Part shown: positions 49,670 through 58,308 of the stretch, piece by piece
Layout: each line of letters begins with the position of its first letter
Numbering within the stretch: the first letter of the stretch is position 1
From: Dyella sp. C11
Lineage (GTDB): Bacteria > Pseudomonadota > Gammaproteobacteria > Xanthomonadales > Rhodanobacteraceae
DNA: 60,242 bases
Assembly (NCBI RefSeq): GCF_003121485.1
Contig: NZ_QAVX01000028.1
Location: 1 to 60,242 of the forward strand
Direction: 5' to 3'
Notes under the pieces: generated by a model
What the model was told of the DNA's origin: nothing
What the model saw: only the letters and a program-made list of their open reading frames with translations
Database searches by the model: none
Made by a program: the position numbers and the translations under genes

Positions 49670-50317
49670 ATGACGTCACCCTCTTCCCTCTTGCCCCGCC
49701 CGCTGCGCGCCCTCGCCGGCCGCGCGCTGGAAACGGCGCTGAACCATACGCTATCCCTCGACCCGGAAACCGTCGGCCGTCTCTCGGCGCTCGACGGCCG
49801 CAGCGTGCAGCTGCACCTGCGCGGGCCCGAACTGGCCCTGTCGGTGACGGTGGAAGGCGAACGCCTGAAAGTCGGCCCCGCTCAGGACGACAACCACCTC
49901 CGCGTTGCCGCCACGCCGGGCAGCCTGCTCGCCATGCTGGTGAAGCGTGACGATGAAGGCGTGGCGCCGGGCAAGGTGGAGATTGCCGGCGATGCCGATC
50001 TCGCCCGACGCCTGGAAAAACTCGCCAGCAAATTCGCGCCGGATTTCGAGGAAGCCTTTGCCCGCACCTTCGGCGATGTGATTGGCGTGCCGCTGGCCAA
50101 AGCCGTACGCAACGGCCTGGCTCATGCGAAAGAGACGGCCAGCCATCTCACCACCGACACCGCCGACTGGTTGCGCGATGAAGCCCGCGTGGCGGCGGCG
50201 CCGGGTGAAGTGGAAGGTTTTCTCGATGGCGTGGACGATCTGCGCGAACGCACCGAACGTCTCGAATCGCGGCTGGCACGATTGGAACAACGCATGAAGA
50301 AGGGACCCGCCGCGTGA
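49670..50317 (+). CDS. ubiJ: Ubiquinone biosynthesis accessory factor UbiJ (SCP2 domain)
   Basis: A 215-residue cytoplasmic protein. Residues about 15-120 form an SCP2-like lipid-binding domain ([60 protein letters not shown]). The C-terminus is a coiled coil ([20 protein letters not shown]). UbiJ scaffolds the soluble Ubi complex and binds ubiquinone intermediates. Its stop overlaps ubiB by 4 bp. TACAAT lies 6 bases before the ATG at 49670, and no ribosome site is seen, hinting at a short-leader or leaderless mRNA. Confidence 0.88.
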   Translation: MTSPSSLLPRPLRALAGRALETALNHTLSLDPETVGRLSALDGRSVQLHLRGPELALSVTVEGERLKVGPAQDDNHLRVAATPGSLLAMLVKRDDEGVAPGKVEIAGDADLARRLEKLASKFAPDFEEAFARTFGDVIGVPLAKAVRNGLAHAKETASHLTTDTADWLRDEARVAAAPGEVEGFLDGVDDLRERTERLESRLARLEQRMKKGPAA

Positions 50318-51963
50318 GCACACCCCTGAAGGTCGTGCCGCGCGTGATGCGCGTGGCTTCCGTGCTGCTCGCCTATCGCCTTGATGAATTTGTCGCTGCC
50401 GCGCACCTGTTTCGTCCGCTGAAGCTGGTGCGCCCGTTCGTGGCGCGCCCGCGCACCGACGTCACGAATCTCTCGCGTGGCGCGCGCCTGCGCCTGGCAC
50501 TCACGGAACTTGGGCCCATCTTCGTCAAGGCCGGACAGGTCCTCTCCACCCGCCGCGACCTGGTGCCCGCCGACATCGCCGACGAACTGGCGCAGTTGCA
50601 GGATCAGGTGCCGCCGTTCCCCGGTGCACAGGCGCGCGCCATCGTCGAACTGGAATTGCGCGCACCGATTACCACGCTCTACGCCAGCTGCGACGAAACG
50701 CCGCTTGCTTCTGCCTCCATCGCCCAGGTGCACGCCGCCACCTTGCACGATGGCAGCGCCGTGGTGGTGAAAGTGCTGCGCCCGGGCATCGACAAGCAGA
50801 TCGAGCGCGACATCAAGTTGCTGCATTCGCTCGGCGAACTGGCCCAGCGCTGGCACCCCAACGCCGACAAGATCCGCCCGCTCGACGTGGTCGCCGAAGT
50901 CGAGAAGATGCTGGAAAACGAGCTGGACCTGCAGCGCGAAGGCGCCAGCGCCAGCCTGCTGCGCCGCAACTTCGAGAGCGGACAGGATCTGTACGTCCCT
51001 GCCGTGAACTGGGATTTGACCTCCGCACGCGTGCTCACCCTGGAACGCGTCTACGGCGTGAGTTGCGATGACATCGCCTCCATCGACGCGGCCGGCATCG
51101 ATCGCAAGGCACTCGCCGTGAAAGGCGTGCGGCTGTTCTACGAACAGGTGTTCCGGGACAACTTCTTCCACGCCGACGCGCATCCCGGCAACATCTGGGT
51201 GGATACGGCGCGCGTCGAGGACGCACGCTTTATCGCGCTCGATTTCGGCATCATGGGGTCGCTGCCGGAACAGGACCAGTACTGGCTGGCGCAGAACTTC
51301 ATCGCACTGTTCGAGCGCGACTACGCGCGCATCGCGCAGCTGCACGTGGATGCCGGCTGGATGCCTTCAACGGTTCGCATTGACGAACTCACCGCCGCCG
51401 TGCGCACCGTGTGCGAGCCGTATTTCACGCGCCCGCTTTCGCAGATTTCGCTGGCCGAACTGGTGGTGAAGCTGTTCCAGACGGCGCGACGTTATGAGCT
51501 GACGCTGCAGCCGCAACTGATCCTGCTGCAAAAGACGCTGCTCAATATTGAAGGCGTGGGCCGCATGCTCGATCCGGAGATCGACATCTGGGCCGTGGCG
51601 CACCCCGTGCTCAAGCGCATCCTGCGCGAGCGTTACAGTCCGCGCCGAACGCTGCGCGAAGTGCGCAAGCGTTTGCCGGAATGGTTCCACGCGGCGCCGC
51701 AATTTCCGGAGCTGGTGCGCGATGCGTTGCGACAGGTGGCCAAGGGCGAACGACACGCCGTTGCCGATCCGGCGGAACTCGCCCAGCAGCGTGACGAGGC
51801 ACAGCGCACGCGGCGCTCGCTGTCGTTTGGGTTGCTGGGTGCCAGTTTGTTGGTTGGCAGTGCGGTGTTGTGGACGCAGCATGGGGAGCATGGCATGTGG
51901 CATGCGTCTGTCGCAGCAATAGTCGGTTTGATCGCCTTCGCTGCAGGCTGGCCTCGCCGTTAA
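50314..51963 (+). CDS. ubiB: Ubiquinone biosynthesis regulatory kinase-like protein UbiB
   Basis: A 549-residue ABC1/ADCK atypical kinase required for ubiquinone synthesis. Motifs: KxGQ ([18 protein letters not shown]), the Ala-rich loop [27 protein letters not shown], the catalytic [11 protein letters not shown] and ALDFGIMG (DFG). The C-terminus has two membrane helices ([35 protein letters not shown]). Length is normal. It overlaps ubiJ; the third usual partner, ubiE, is not in the window. Confidence 0.95.
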   Translation: MSTPLKVVPRVMRVASVLLAYRLDEFVAAAHLFRPLKLVRPFVARPRTDVTNLSRGARLRLALTELGPIFVKAGQVLSTRRDLVPADIADELAQLQDQVPPFPGAQARAIVELELRAPITTLYASCDETPLASASIAQVHAATLHDGSAVVVKVLRPGIDKQIERDIKLLHSLGELAQRWHPNADKIRPLDVVAEVEKMLENELDLQREGASASLLRRNFESGQDLYVPAVNWDLTSARVLTLERVYGVSCDDIASIDAAGIDRKALAVKGVRLFYEQVFRDNFFHADAHPGNIWVDTARVEDARFIALDFGIMGSLPEQDQYWLAQNFIALFERDYARIAQLHVDAGWMPSTVRIDELTAAVRTVCEPYFTRPLSQISLAELVVKLFQTARRYELTLQPQLILLQKTLLNIEGVGRMLDPEIDIWAVAHPVLKRILRERYSPRRTLREVRKRLPEWFHAAPQFPELVRDALRQVAKGERHAVADPAELAQQRDEAQRTRRSLSFGLLGASLLVGSAVLWTQHGEHGMWHASVAAIVGLIAFAAGWPRR

Positions 51964-51971
51964 TTCCCCCT

Positions 51972-52106
51972 CGCCGTCATCCCGGCGAAGGCCGGAGGCG
52001 CTCTTCAACGGCCGAAGGGCCGGTCATCCAGTGACTTTCGTCCGTACTCGCGAACGGCATAAAGAGCAAAGTCACTGGATTCCGGCCTTCGCCGGAATGA
52101 CGGTGA
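51972..52106. repeat. Dispersed palindromic repeat (GTCATCCCGGC family)
   Basis: CGCCGTCATCCCGGC...GGCCGGA (from 51972) and ATTCCGGCC...GCCGGAATGACGG (to about 52106) form an inverted pair. CAGTGACTTT and AAAGTCACTG make an inner dyad. It lies between ubiB and truC. Confidence 0.8.
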
Positions 52107-52154
52107 GGAAGCTCGGAAGTCGCTTGCAAATCACACCCTCATCGAACGCTCCCC

Positions 52155-52856
52155 ATGCTCGACATCCTCTATCAAGACGACGCCCTCATCGCGGTGAACA
52201 AGCCCGCGGGCCTCGCCGTGCACCGCTCCAAGATGGTGGGCAACGCCGAGGAATTCCTCATCGACCTGCTTCGGGAGCAGGTCGGCGGCACGACATACCT
52301 CGCACACCGCCTCGATCGCGCCACCAGTGGCGTACTGCTGGTAGCGCGCTCTTCGGAGATCGCCGCCGCGCTGGGCGAGCAGTTCATGGGCCGCGACGTG
52401 CACAAGCAATACCTCGCCGTGGTGCGCGGCTGGCCGGAGCCGGAAGAAGCACTGATTGACTACGCCCTGCCCGGCTCGCGCGATTCGGGCCCGCGGCGCG
52501 AAGCCAGCACCAGCTATCGCCGGCTCGCCACCATCGAAGTGCCCATCGAACTGGGACGCTATCCCCAGCAGCGCTACGCCTTCGTACTTGCCGAACCACA
52601 TACCGGCCGCTTCCGCCAGATCCGCAAGCACCTGGCGCACATCCATCACCCGATCATCGGTGACTGCCAGCACGGCCGCAGCGACCACAACCGCCTGTAC
52701 AAGCAGTACTTCAGCTGCCATCGCATGCTGCTGCACGCCTGGCGGCTGAGCTTTGCGCATCCCGTTTCCGGGGAGCCCATGCGGATCGAAGCTCCATTGG
52801 ATGCCGCCTACCAGGCGCTGCTCGAACGCTTTGGCTGGTCCCTGCCCCCGTCGTGA
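52155..52856 (+). CDS. truC: tRNA pseudouridine(65) synthase TruC
   Basis: A 233-residue RluA-family pseudouridine synthase. Catalytic Asp is D54 in YLAHRLDRATSGVLLVA. Other landmarks: LIAVNKPAGLAVHRSKM (N-terminal), EPHTGRFRQIRKHLAHIHHP and IIGDCQHGRSDHNRLYKQYF, the latter distinguishing TruC from RluA/C/D. No S4 domain is present, as expected for TruC. It isomerises U65 in the T-stem of certain tRNAs. It is followed by another translation-related gene, arfB. Confidence 0.92.
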   Translation: MLDILYQDDALIAVNKPAGLAVHRSKMVGNAEEFLIDLLREQVGGTTYLAHRLDRATSGVLLVARSSEIAAALGEQFMGRDVHKQYLAVVRGWPEPEEALIDYALPGSRDSGPRREASTSYRRLATIEVPIELGRYPQQRYAFVLAEPHTGRFRQIRKHLAHIHHPIIGDCQHGRSDHNRLYKQYFSCHRMLLHAWRLSFAHPVSGEPMRIEAPLDAAYQALLERFGWSLPPS

Positions 52857-52905
52857 TGCGGCGCGTCGTGGCGGGGTGTCACGGTCGCCCGCTAAACTTC
52901 GCCCC

Positions 52906-53328
52906 ATGCTCACGATCAGTCGATCCATCGTTCTGCCCGAGACCGAGCTGACCGAGCGTTTCCTTCGCGCCGACGGTCCCGGTGGCCAGCACGTCAACCG
53001 CACCGAAAGCGCCGTGGAACTGCGCTTCGATGTCGCGCGTTCGCCGTCGCTGCCGGAACCGCTGCGCGCGCGGCTGCTGGCCCGTCGCGATCGTCGCCTC
53101 ACCGACGACGGCGTGCTGGTGATCCAGGCGCGTCGATTCCGCGACCAGAGCCGCAACCGCGACGATGCACGCGAACGCCTGGTCGAGATCATCCGCGGTG
53201 CGCTCGTGGTACCCAAGGCGCGCATCGCCACCAACCCCACCCGCGGCTCGAAGGAACGGCGTCTCGCCGGCAAGACTCAACGCGGCAAGATCAAGCAAAC
53301 ACGGGCGCGTGACTGGAGTCGTGCATGA
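52906..53328 (+). CDS. arfB: Alternative ribosome-rescue factor ArfB (peptidyl-tRNA hydrolase)
   Basis: A 140-residue protein that frees peptidyl-tRNA from stalled ribosomes lacking a stop codon. The GGQ motif is at residues 26-28 (GPGGQHVNRTESAVELRF). The basic C-terminal tail that enters the empty mRNA channel reads TRGSKERRLAGKTQRGKIKQ. Short length and tail separate it from RF1/RF2. TAAACT lies 7 bases before the ATG with no ribosome site, again suggesting a very short leader. Its stop overlaps the acyltransferase gene by 4 bp. Confidence 0.93.
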   Translation: MLTISRSIVLPETELTERFLRADGPGGQHVNRTESAVELRFDVARSPSLPEPLRARLLARRDRRLTDDGVLVIQARRFRDQSRNRDDARERLVEIIRGALVVPKARIATNPTRGSKERRLAGKTQRGKIKQTRARDWSRA

Positions 53329-53921
53329 GCACGCCGATGCTCCCCCCTGCCCCCCCCGAAGCTCCCAAGCTCAAGAGTAAGTTCTGGCCCTGGCTGGCGC
53401 GCTGCCTGCTGCGCCTTTCCGGCTGGAAGCTGCTTGGCGAGCTGCCGAACGAGCCCAAGCTGATCATCATCGGCGCGCCACACTCGTCGTATTGGGACGG
53501 CTATTTCGGCCTGCTGATGAAGATCGGCATTGGCGTGGACATCAACATCATGATCAAGCGCGAGGTGCTGGACGGCCCGCTGGGCCTCATCCTGCGCCCC
53601 ATCGGCATGATTCCCATCAACCGCAGTGCGGCCCTCAATGTGGTCGACCAGATGGTGCAGCGGTTCCAGGAAAAGGACCGCATGTGGCTGGGCATTACGC
53701 CCGAAGGCACGCGCAAGAAGGTCACGCACTGGAAGTCGGGCTTCCTGCGCATTGCGCACGATGCCAACGTGCCTATCCAGACGCTGTTCCTGGATTATCC
53801 GAGCAAGACGTTCCGGTTCGGACCGGTCGTGCGCGCCACGGACGATCACGACGCGGACATGGCGAAGATTCGCCCACTGTTCTCGCCTTACCAGGGCAAG
53901 CATCGCAACGCGAACGGTTGA
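53325..53921 (+). CDS. PlsC-like lysophospholipid acyltransferase
   Basis: A 198-residue acyltransferase. The catalytic HxxxxD motif is H53 to D58 in APHSSYWDGYFGLLMK. The substrate motif is LGITPEGTRKKVTHWKSGF. A proline-rich N-terminus precedes WPWLARCLLRLSGWKLLGEL. This shorter subfamily is often annotated as 1-acyl-glycerol-3-phosphate acyltransferase; the true acceptor is not established. It is coupled to arfB by an overlap and convergent with the LysR gene. Confidence 0.85.
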   Translation: MSTPMLPPAPPEAPKLKSKFWPWLARCLLRLSGWKLLGELPNEPKLIIIGAPHSSYWDGYFGLLMKIGIGVDINIMIKREVLDGPLGLILRPIGMIPINRSAALNVVDQMVQRFQEKDRMWLGITPEGTRKKVTHWKSGFLRIAHDANVPIQTLFLDYPSKTFRFGPVVRATDDHDADMAKIRPLFSPYQGKHRNANG

Positions 53922-53936
53922 GTCCGAGCTGCTTTT

Positions 53937-54003
53937 TGTAGGAGCGCACTTGTGCGCGACCGTTCGGCTGAAGCGCACGGTCGCGCACAAGTGCGCTCCT
54001 ACA
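53937..54003. repeat. Perfect 27-bp-arm palindromic repeat between convergent genes
   Basis: Arms 53937-53963 and 53977-54003 are exact reverse complements (TGTAGGAGCGCACTTGTGCG...) with a 13-nt loop. It lies between the stops of the acyltransferase (53921) and the LysR gene (54013). It probably acts as a bidirectional transcription barrier. Confidence 0.92.
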
Positions 54004-54012
54004 GGTGAATCA

Positions 54013-55047
54013 TTAGCGCTCCGAGTGCCCCGACTCGTCGTAGTCGCGATGCGTCAGCAAGCCGGGCTTCACCAGATCGATGAATGCCCGCGCCTCCGGG
54101 GTCAGAAACTTGCCCTTGCGCATCACCACGCCGTAACTGCGCTGCGGGAAATACTGCTTCATGTTTCGGACGGCCAAACGCTCGCGGTCGGCGTCGGTGA
54201 TGCAGATACCGGTGACGATGGAAATGCCCAGGCCCATCGCCACGTATTCCTTGATCACGTCCCAGCCGCCTACTTCGATGGCGACGCGATAAGGCACCTG
54301 TCGCTGCTGGAACACCAGGTCCACCAGGCGATAGGTGGAAAGGCGCTGCGGCGGCAGGATCAGGCCGTAGGGCGAGAGATCCTGCACCGTGATGGTGGCT
54401 TTCGATGCCAGTGGATGATCCGGCGGCATGATCAGCATCGGGTCGTAGTGATGCACCGGCGCCCACGCGATGTCGTTGGGCACGTCGAGCATCGAGCCCA
54501 CGGCGAAATCCGCTTCGTCGGCGCGCAGCAGCGCCATGCCGTCCTTGCCGGTCACGTTGGCCAGCTGCAGCTGCACGTCGGGGAAACGCTCGCGATAGCG
54601 GCGCACCAGATCCGGCAGCAGGTACTGGATGGTGGAACTGCCGGCGGCGATGGTGAGCCGGCCGCCCTGCATGCCCTTCACCTTGGCCTGGAAATCCCGG
54701 TCCAGGTTTTCCCAGCCCTCCACCAACGGCCGGGCCAGCTCGTAAAGCGCCTCGCCCGCGTCGGTCAGGTTGATACGGCGGCGGCGACGCTCCAGCAGGC
54801 TCACGCCCAGCTCCCGTTCCAGTGCCTGAAGCTGAAGGCTCACGGTGGGCTGAGACAGGAAAAGGGCCTCCGCGGCGCGCGTCAGCGTGCCGAGTTTCAC
54901 CGTGTAGACGAAGGCCCGCATCTGCTTCTGGCGGTTGCCTTTGTAGTAGAACCGCTCGTCTTTCTCGGCCAAACCATTCGCAGGCGTACGTCGCCTGGAA
55001 CCGGTTGAACGGCTCTTCTGGGGCTTGTTCAGCGGTTTCCTGGCCAT
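54013..55047 (-). CDS. LysR-family regulator, probable regulator of aceBA
   Basis: A 344-residue regulator. The helix-turn-helix starts at M43: MRAFVYTVKLGTLTRAAEAL, FLSQPTVSLQLQALERELGV. The effector domain is CysB/CbbR-like (GRLTIAAGSSTIQYLLPDLV, ADFAVGSMLDVPNDIAWAPV, EYVAMGLGISIVTGICIT). A 42-residue basic N-terminal extension (ending ERFYYKGNRQKQ) is unusual for LysR proteins. AAGG lies 7 bases before its ATG, so it is likely translated. It is divergent from aceB with a dyad in between, so control of the glyoxylate shunt is inferred. Confidence 0.88.
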   Translation of the reverse strand: MARKPLNKPQKSRSTGSRRRTPANGLAEKDERFYYKGNRQKQMRAFVYTVKLGTLTRAAEALFLSQPTVSLQLQALERELGVSLLERRRRRINLTDAGEALYELARPLVEGWENLDRDFQAKVKGMQGGRLTIAAGSSTIQYLLPDLVRRYRERFPDVQLQLANVTGKDGMALLRADEADFAVGSMLDVPNDIAWAPVHHYDPMLIMPPDHPLASKATITVQDLSPYGLILPPQRLSTYRLVDLVFQQRQVPYRVAIEVGGWDVIKEYVAMGLGISIVTGICITDADRERLAVRNMKQYFPQRSYGVVMRKGKFLTPEARAFIDLVKPGLLTHRDYDESGHSER

Positions 55048-55079
55048 TTTCCAGCCTTATGACTCAAATGGTTAGAAAA

Positions 55080-55100
55080 GATATTAAGAAAGATAATATC
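55080..55100. promoter_or_regulatory. Candidate LysR operator between the regulator gene and aceB
   Basis: GATATTA (55080-55086) and TAATATC (55094-55100) are a perfect 7-bp dyad separated by 7 nt. It contains T-N11-A, the LysR box format. It lies 33 bp before the regulator start and 78 bp before aceB in an AT-rich gap. Confidence 0.6.
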
Positions 55101-55177
55101 AAAAATTGAAACATTTGCTTTGTCAAAGCCAATTTCCGTGACCTAGTGTCATCCCATCGTCATCACGGAGATTCGCC

Positions 55178-56776
55178 ATGGCTGTCCCCAAGGAACGCGT
55201 TGTGCCCTCGCCGGCACAGGTGCTCGGTGCCACCCACCTGGAGCATGTGGCCATCCTTACGCCGGAGGCCCTGGCCTTCCTGGCCGAACTCCATCGCCAG
55301 TTCGACGCCCGGCGCCTGGAACTGCTGGCGGCCCGCACCGAGCGACAGGCGCGATACGACGCCGGCGAGCTGCCGGACTTCCGCACTGACACCGTCGCCA
55401 TCCGCGACGGCCAGTGGACGGTGGCAGCCATCCCGCAGGCCCTGCGCGACCGCCGCGTGGAAATCACCGGCCCGGTCGAACGCAAGATGATCATCAACGC
55501 GCTCAATTCCGGTGCCAAGGTGTTCATCGCGGACTTCGAGGATTCCTCGGCGCCTACCTTCGCCAACCAGATGGACGGCCAGATCAACCTGCGCGACGCG
55601 GTGAATGGCGCCATCGAATACACCTCGCCCGAGGGCAAGCCTTACCGCGTGAACGCCAACCCGGCGGTGCTGGTGGTGCGTCCGCGCGGCTGGCATCTGC
55701 CGGAACGCCACATCACGGTCGACGACGAGCCGATGTCGGGAGCCCTAGTGGATTTCGGCCTGTTCGCCTTCCACAACGCACGCACGCTACAGGCGCGCGA
55801 TCGCGGCCCCTATGTCTACCTGCCCAAGCTGCAGTCGATGGAAGAAGCCGCGCTGTGGGACGACGTGATGGCCACGACCGAAGCCGCGCTCGACCTGCCG
55901 CCCAACTGCATGAAAGCCACCGTGCTGATCGAGACGCTGCCGGCCGCATTCCAGATGCACGAGATCCTGCATGCGCTGCGTGGCCGCGTGGTCGGCCTCA
56001 ACTGCGGCCGCTGGGATTACATCTTTTCCTACCTCAAGACCTTCCGCGGTCATCGCGATCGCCTGCTGCCGGATCGCAGCCAGGTGCTGATGACGGTGCC
56101 TTTCCTGAAGTCGTACTCGGAGCTGTTGATCCAGACCTGCCATCGCCGCGGCGCCTTCGCCATGGGCGGCATGGCGGCGCAGATTCCGATCAAGGGCGAC
56201 GAAGTGGCCAACGAAGCCGCGCTGGCCAAGGTGCGTGCCGACAAGCTGCGCGAAGTGCAGGCCGGCCACGACGGCACCTGGGTGGCGCATCCCGCGCTGG
56301 TGCCGGTGGCGCAGGAAGTGTTCGACAAGTACATGCCTTCGCCCAACCAGCTCAACGTGACGCGCAGCGACGTCAACGTTGGCCGCAATCAGCTCATCGC
56401 ACCGTGCAGCGGCACCATCACGCGGGCCGGCTTCGACAACAACGTGGAAGTGGCCTTGCGCTACACCGCGTCGTGGCTGGACGGGCAGGGCTGCGTGCCC
56501 ATCCATCACCTGATGGAAGACGCCGCCACCGCGGAAATCGCACGCTCGCAGATCTGGCAATGGCTGCATTGCGGCCCGCTGGAATTCACCGATCACGCGC
56601 CGATCGATTTTGCCCTGTTCGATCACGCACTCACCAAGCACACGCATCGCCTGATCGAAAGCCAGGGCCCGTACGCGCATCGCGCGGAACAGGCCGCAGC
56701 CTTGCTCAGGCAGCTCACGCACGCCGAGGAACTCGGCGACTTCCTCACCCTGGCGGCCTATCGCCAGATCGATTGA
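55178..56776 (+). CDS. aceB: Malate synthase A
   Basis: A 532-residue enzyme condensing glyoxylate with acetyl-CoA to give malate, the second step of the glyoxylate shunt. Landmarks: AKVFIADFEDSSAPTFANQM near residue 113, RGWHLPERHITVDDEPMSGA, KATVLIETLPAAFQMHEILH and GLNCGRWDYIFSYLKTF. The length fits the A isoform (about 530), not the longer G isoform. CGGAG lies 7 bases before the ATG. It is followed after 115 bp by aceA on the same strand. Confidence 0.97.
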   Translation: MAVPKERVVPSPAQVLGATHLEHVAILTPEALAFLAELHRQFDARRLELLAARTERQARYDAGELPDFRTDTVAIRDGQWTVAAIPQALRDRRVEITGPVERKMIINALNSGAKVFIADFEDSSAPTFANQMDGQINLRDAVNGAIEYTSPEGKPYRVNANPAVLVVRPRGWHLPERHITVDDEPMSGALVDFGLFAFHNARTLQARDRGPYVYLPKLQSMEEAALWDDVMATTEAALDLPPNCMKATVLIETLPAAFQMHEILHALRGRVVGLNCGRWDYIFSYLKTFRGHRDRLLPDRSQVLMTVPFLKSYSELLIQTCHRRGAFAMGGMAAQIPIKGDEVANEAALAKVRADKLREVQAGHDGTWVAHPALVPVAQEVFDKYMPSPNQLNVTRSDVNVGRNQLIAPCSGTITRAGFDNNVEVALRYTASWLDGQGCVPIHHLMEDAATAEIARSQIWQWLHCGPLEFTDHAPIDFALFDHALTKHTHRLIESQGPYAHRAEQAAALLRQLTHAEELGDFLTLAAYRQID

Positions 56777-56790
56777 TCACGACGCCTTCC

Positions 56791-56859
56791 TGTAGGAGCG
56801 CACTTGTGCGCGACCACGGGCATCACCGCACATGGGTCGCGCACAAGTGCGCTCCTACA
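56791..56859. repeat. Perfect palindromic repeat inside the aceB-aceA gap
   Basis: Arms 56791-56815 and 56835-56859 are exact 25-bp reverse complements (TGTAGGAGCGCACTTGTGCG...) around a 19-nt loop. It starts 15 bp after the aceB stop and ends 32 bp before the aceA start. In the transcript it would be a very stable hairpin between two co-transcribed genes. Confidence 0.93.
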
Positions 56860-56891
56860 TCGAAATAAGCGAACGCCACGGAGTCATCACC

Positions 56892-58196
56892 ATGAAGAAC
56901 ACGCTGCCCACCGCCGAACAGATCGCGCTCGACTGGAAGAACAATCCTCGCTGGGAAGGTGTCCAGCGCAACTACAGCGCGGACGACGTGGCCAGGTTGC
57001 GCGGCACCGTGGGCGTGGAGCACTCGCTCGCACGCCGAGGCGCGGAGCGTTTGTGGAAATCGCTGCACAAGGAAGACTTCGTCAACGCGCTGGGCGCGCT
57101 GACCGGCAACCAGGCCATGCAGCAGGTGAAGGCCGGCTTGCAGGCGATCTACCTCAGCGGCTGGCAGGTGGCTGCCGACGCGAACCTGGCCGGCGAAATG
57201 TATCCCGACCAGTCGCTGTATCCGGCCAACTCGGTGCCGTCGGTGGTCAAGCGCATCAACAACACGCTGCTGCGTGCCGATCAACTGCATCACGCGGAAG
57301 GCCAGAACGACATCGACTGGATGGTGCCCATCGTGGCCGATGCGGAAGCGGGTTTCGGCGGCGTACTGAACGCGTTCGAGCTGATGAAGGCGATGATCGA
57401 GGCAGGCGCCGCCGGCGTGCACTTCGAAGACCAGCTGGCGTCGGTGAAGAAGTGCGGCCACATGGGTGGCAAGGTGCTGGTGCCGACGCGCGAAGCGGTG
57501 GACAAACTCAATGCCGCACGCCTCGCCGCGGACGTGGCTGGCGTGCCAACGCTGATCGTGGCGCGCACCGATGCGGATGCCGCTGACTTGCTCACCTCCG
57601 ACATCGACGACAACGACAAGCCGTTCATCACCGGCGAGCGCACGGTGGAAGGTTTCTTCCGCGTGCGTCCGGGCCTTGACCAGGCGATCAGTCGCGGTCT
57701 CGCGTACGCGCCGTATGCCGATCTCGTGTGGTGCGAGACCAGCAAGCCGAACCTGGAAGAAGCACGCAAGTTCGCCGAAGCCATCCACGCGAAATATCCG
57801 GGCAAGCTGCTGGCGTACAACTGCTCGCCGAGCTTCAACTGGAAGAAGAACCTCGACGACGCCACCATCGCCAAATTCCAGAAGGAACTGGGCGCGATGG
57901 GTTACAAGTTCCAGTTCATTACGCTGGCCGGTTTCCACAGCCTTAACTACGGCATGTTCGATCTGGCTTATGGTTATGCCCGTCGCCAGATGAGCGCCTT
58001 CGTGGAATTGCAGGAGAAGGAATTCGCCGCTGCCGAGCGTGGCTTCACCGCGGTGAAGCATCAGCGCGAAGTGGGTACGGGTTATTTCGATGCCGTGACG
58101 CAAGCGATCCAGCAGGGACAGTCGTCCACCACCGCGCTCAAGGGTTCCACCGAAGAGGCACAGTTCCACGCCTCGCGTCAGGCCAGCGCCGCCTGA
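56892..58196 (+). CDS. aceA: Isocitrate lyase
   Basis: A 434-residue enzyme splitting isocitrate into succinate and glyoxylate, the first step of the glyoxylate shunt. The active-site signature KKCGH lies at residues 186-190 ([14 protein letters not shown]). Others are [40 protein letters not shown] and [15 protein letters not shown]. Length matches the E. coli-type enzyme. GGAG lies 9 bases before the ATG at 56892; the upstream extension would read through the palindromic repeat and is rejected. Confidence 0.97.
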   Translation: MKNTLPTAEQIALDWKNNPRWEGVQRNYSADDVARLRGTVGVEHSLARRGAERLWKSLHKEDFVNALGALTGNQAMQQVKAGLQAIYLSGWQVAADANLAGEMYPDQSLYPANSVPSVVKRINNTLLRADQLHHAEGQNDIDWMVPIVADAEAGFGGVLNAFELMKAMIEAGAAGVHFEDQLASVKKCGHMGGKVLVPTREAVDKLNAARLAADVAGVPTLIVARTDADAADLLTSDIDDNDKPFITGERTVEGFFRVRPGLDQAISRGLAYAPYADLVWCETSKPNLEEARKFAEAIHAKYPGKLLAYNCSPSFNWKKNLDDATIAKFQKELGAMGYKFQFITLAGFHSLNYGMFDLAYGYARRQMSAFVELQEKEFAAAERGFTAVKHQREVGTGYFDAVTQAIQQGQSSTTALKGSTEEAQFHASRQASAA

Positions 58197-58308
58197 CGTT
58201 GAATCCCATTGCGTGAGCCGACAAGGACGTCGGCGCGTGCGTGGGGAGCGCGGCCCTGTCCAGCGCCCCCGCGCATGCTCGCAGGGATCGTGTCACGCAC
58301 CTCCGCCG

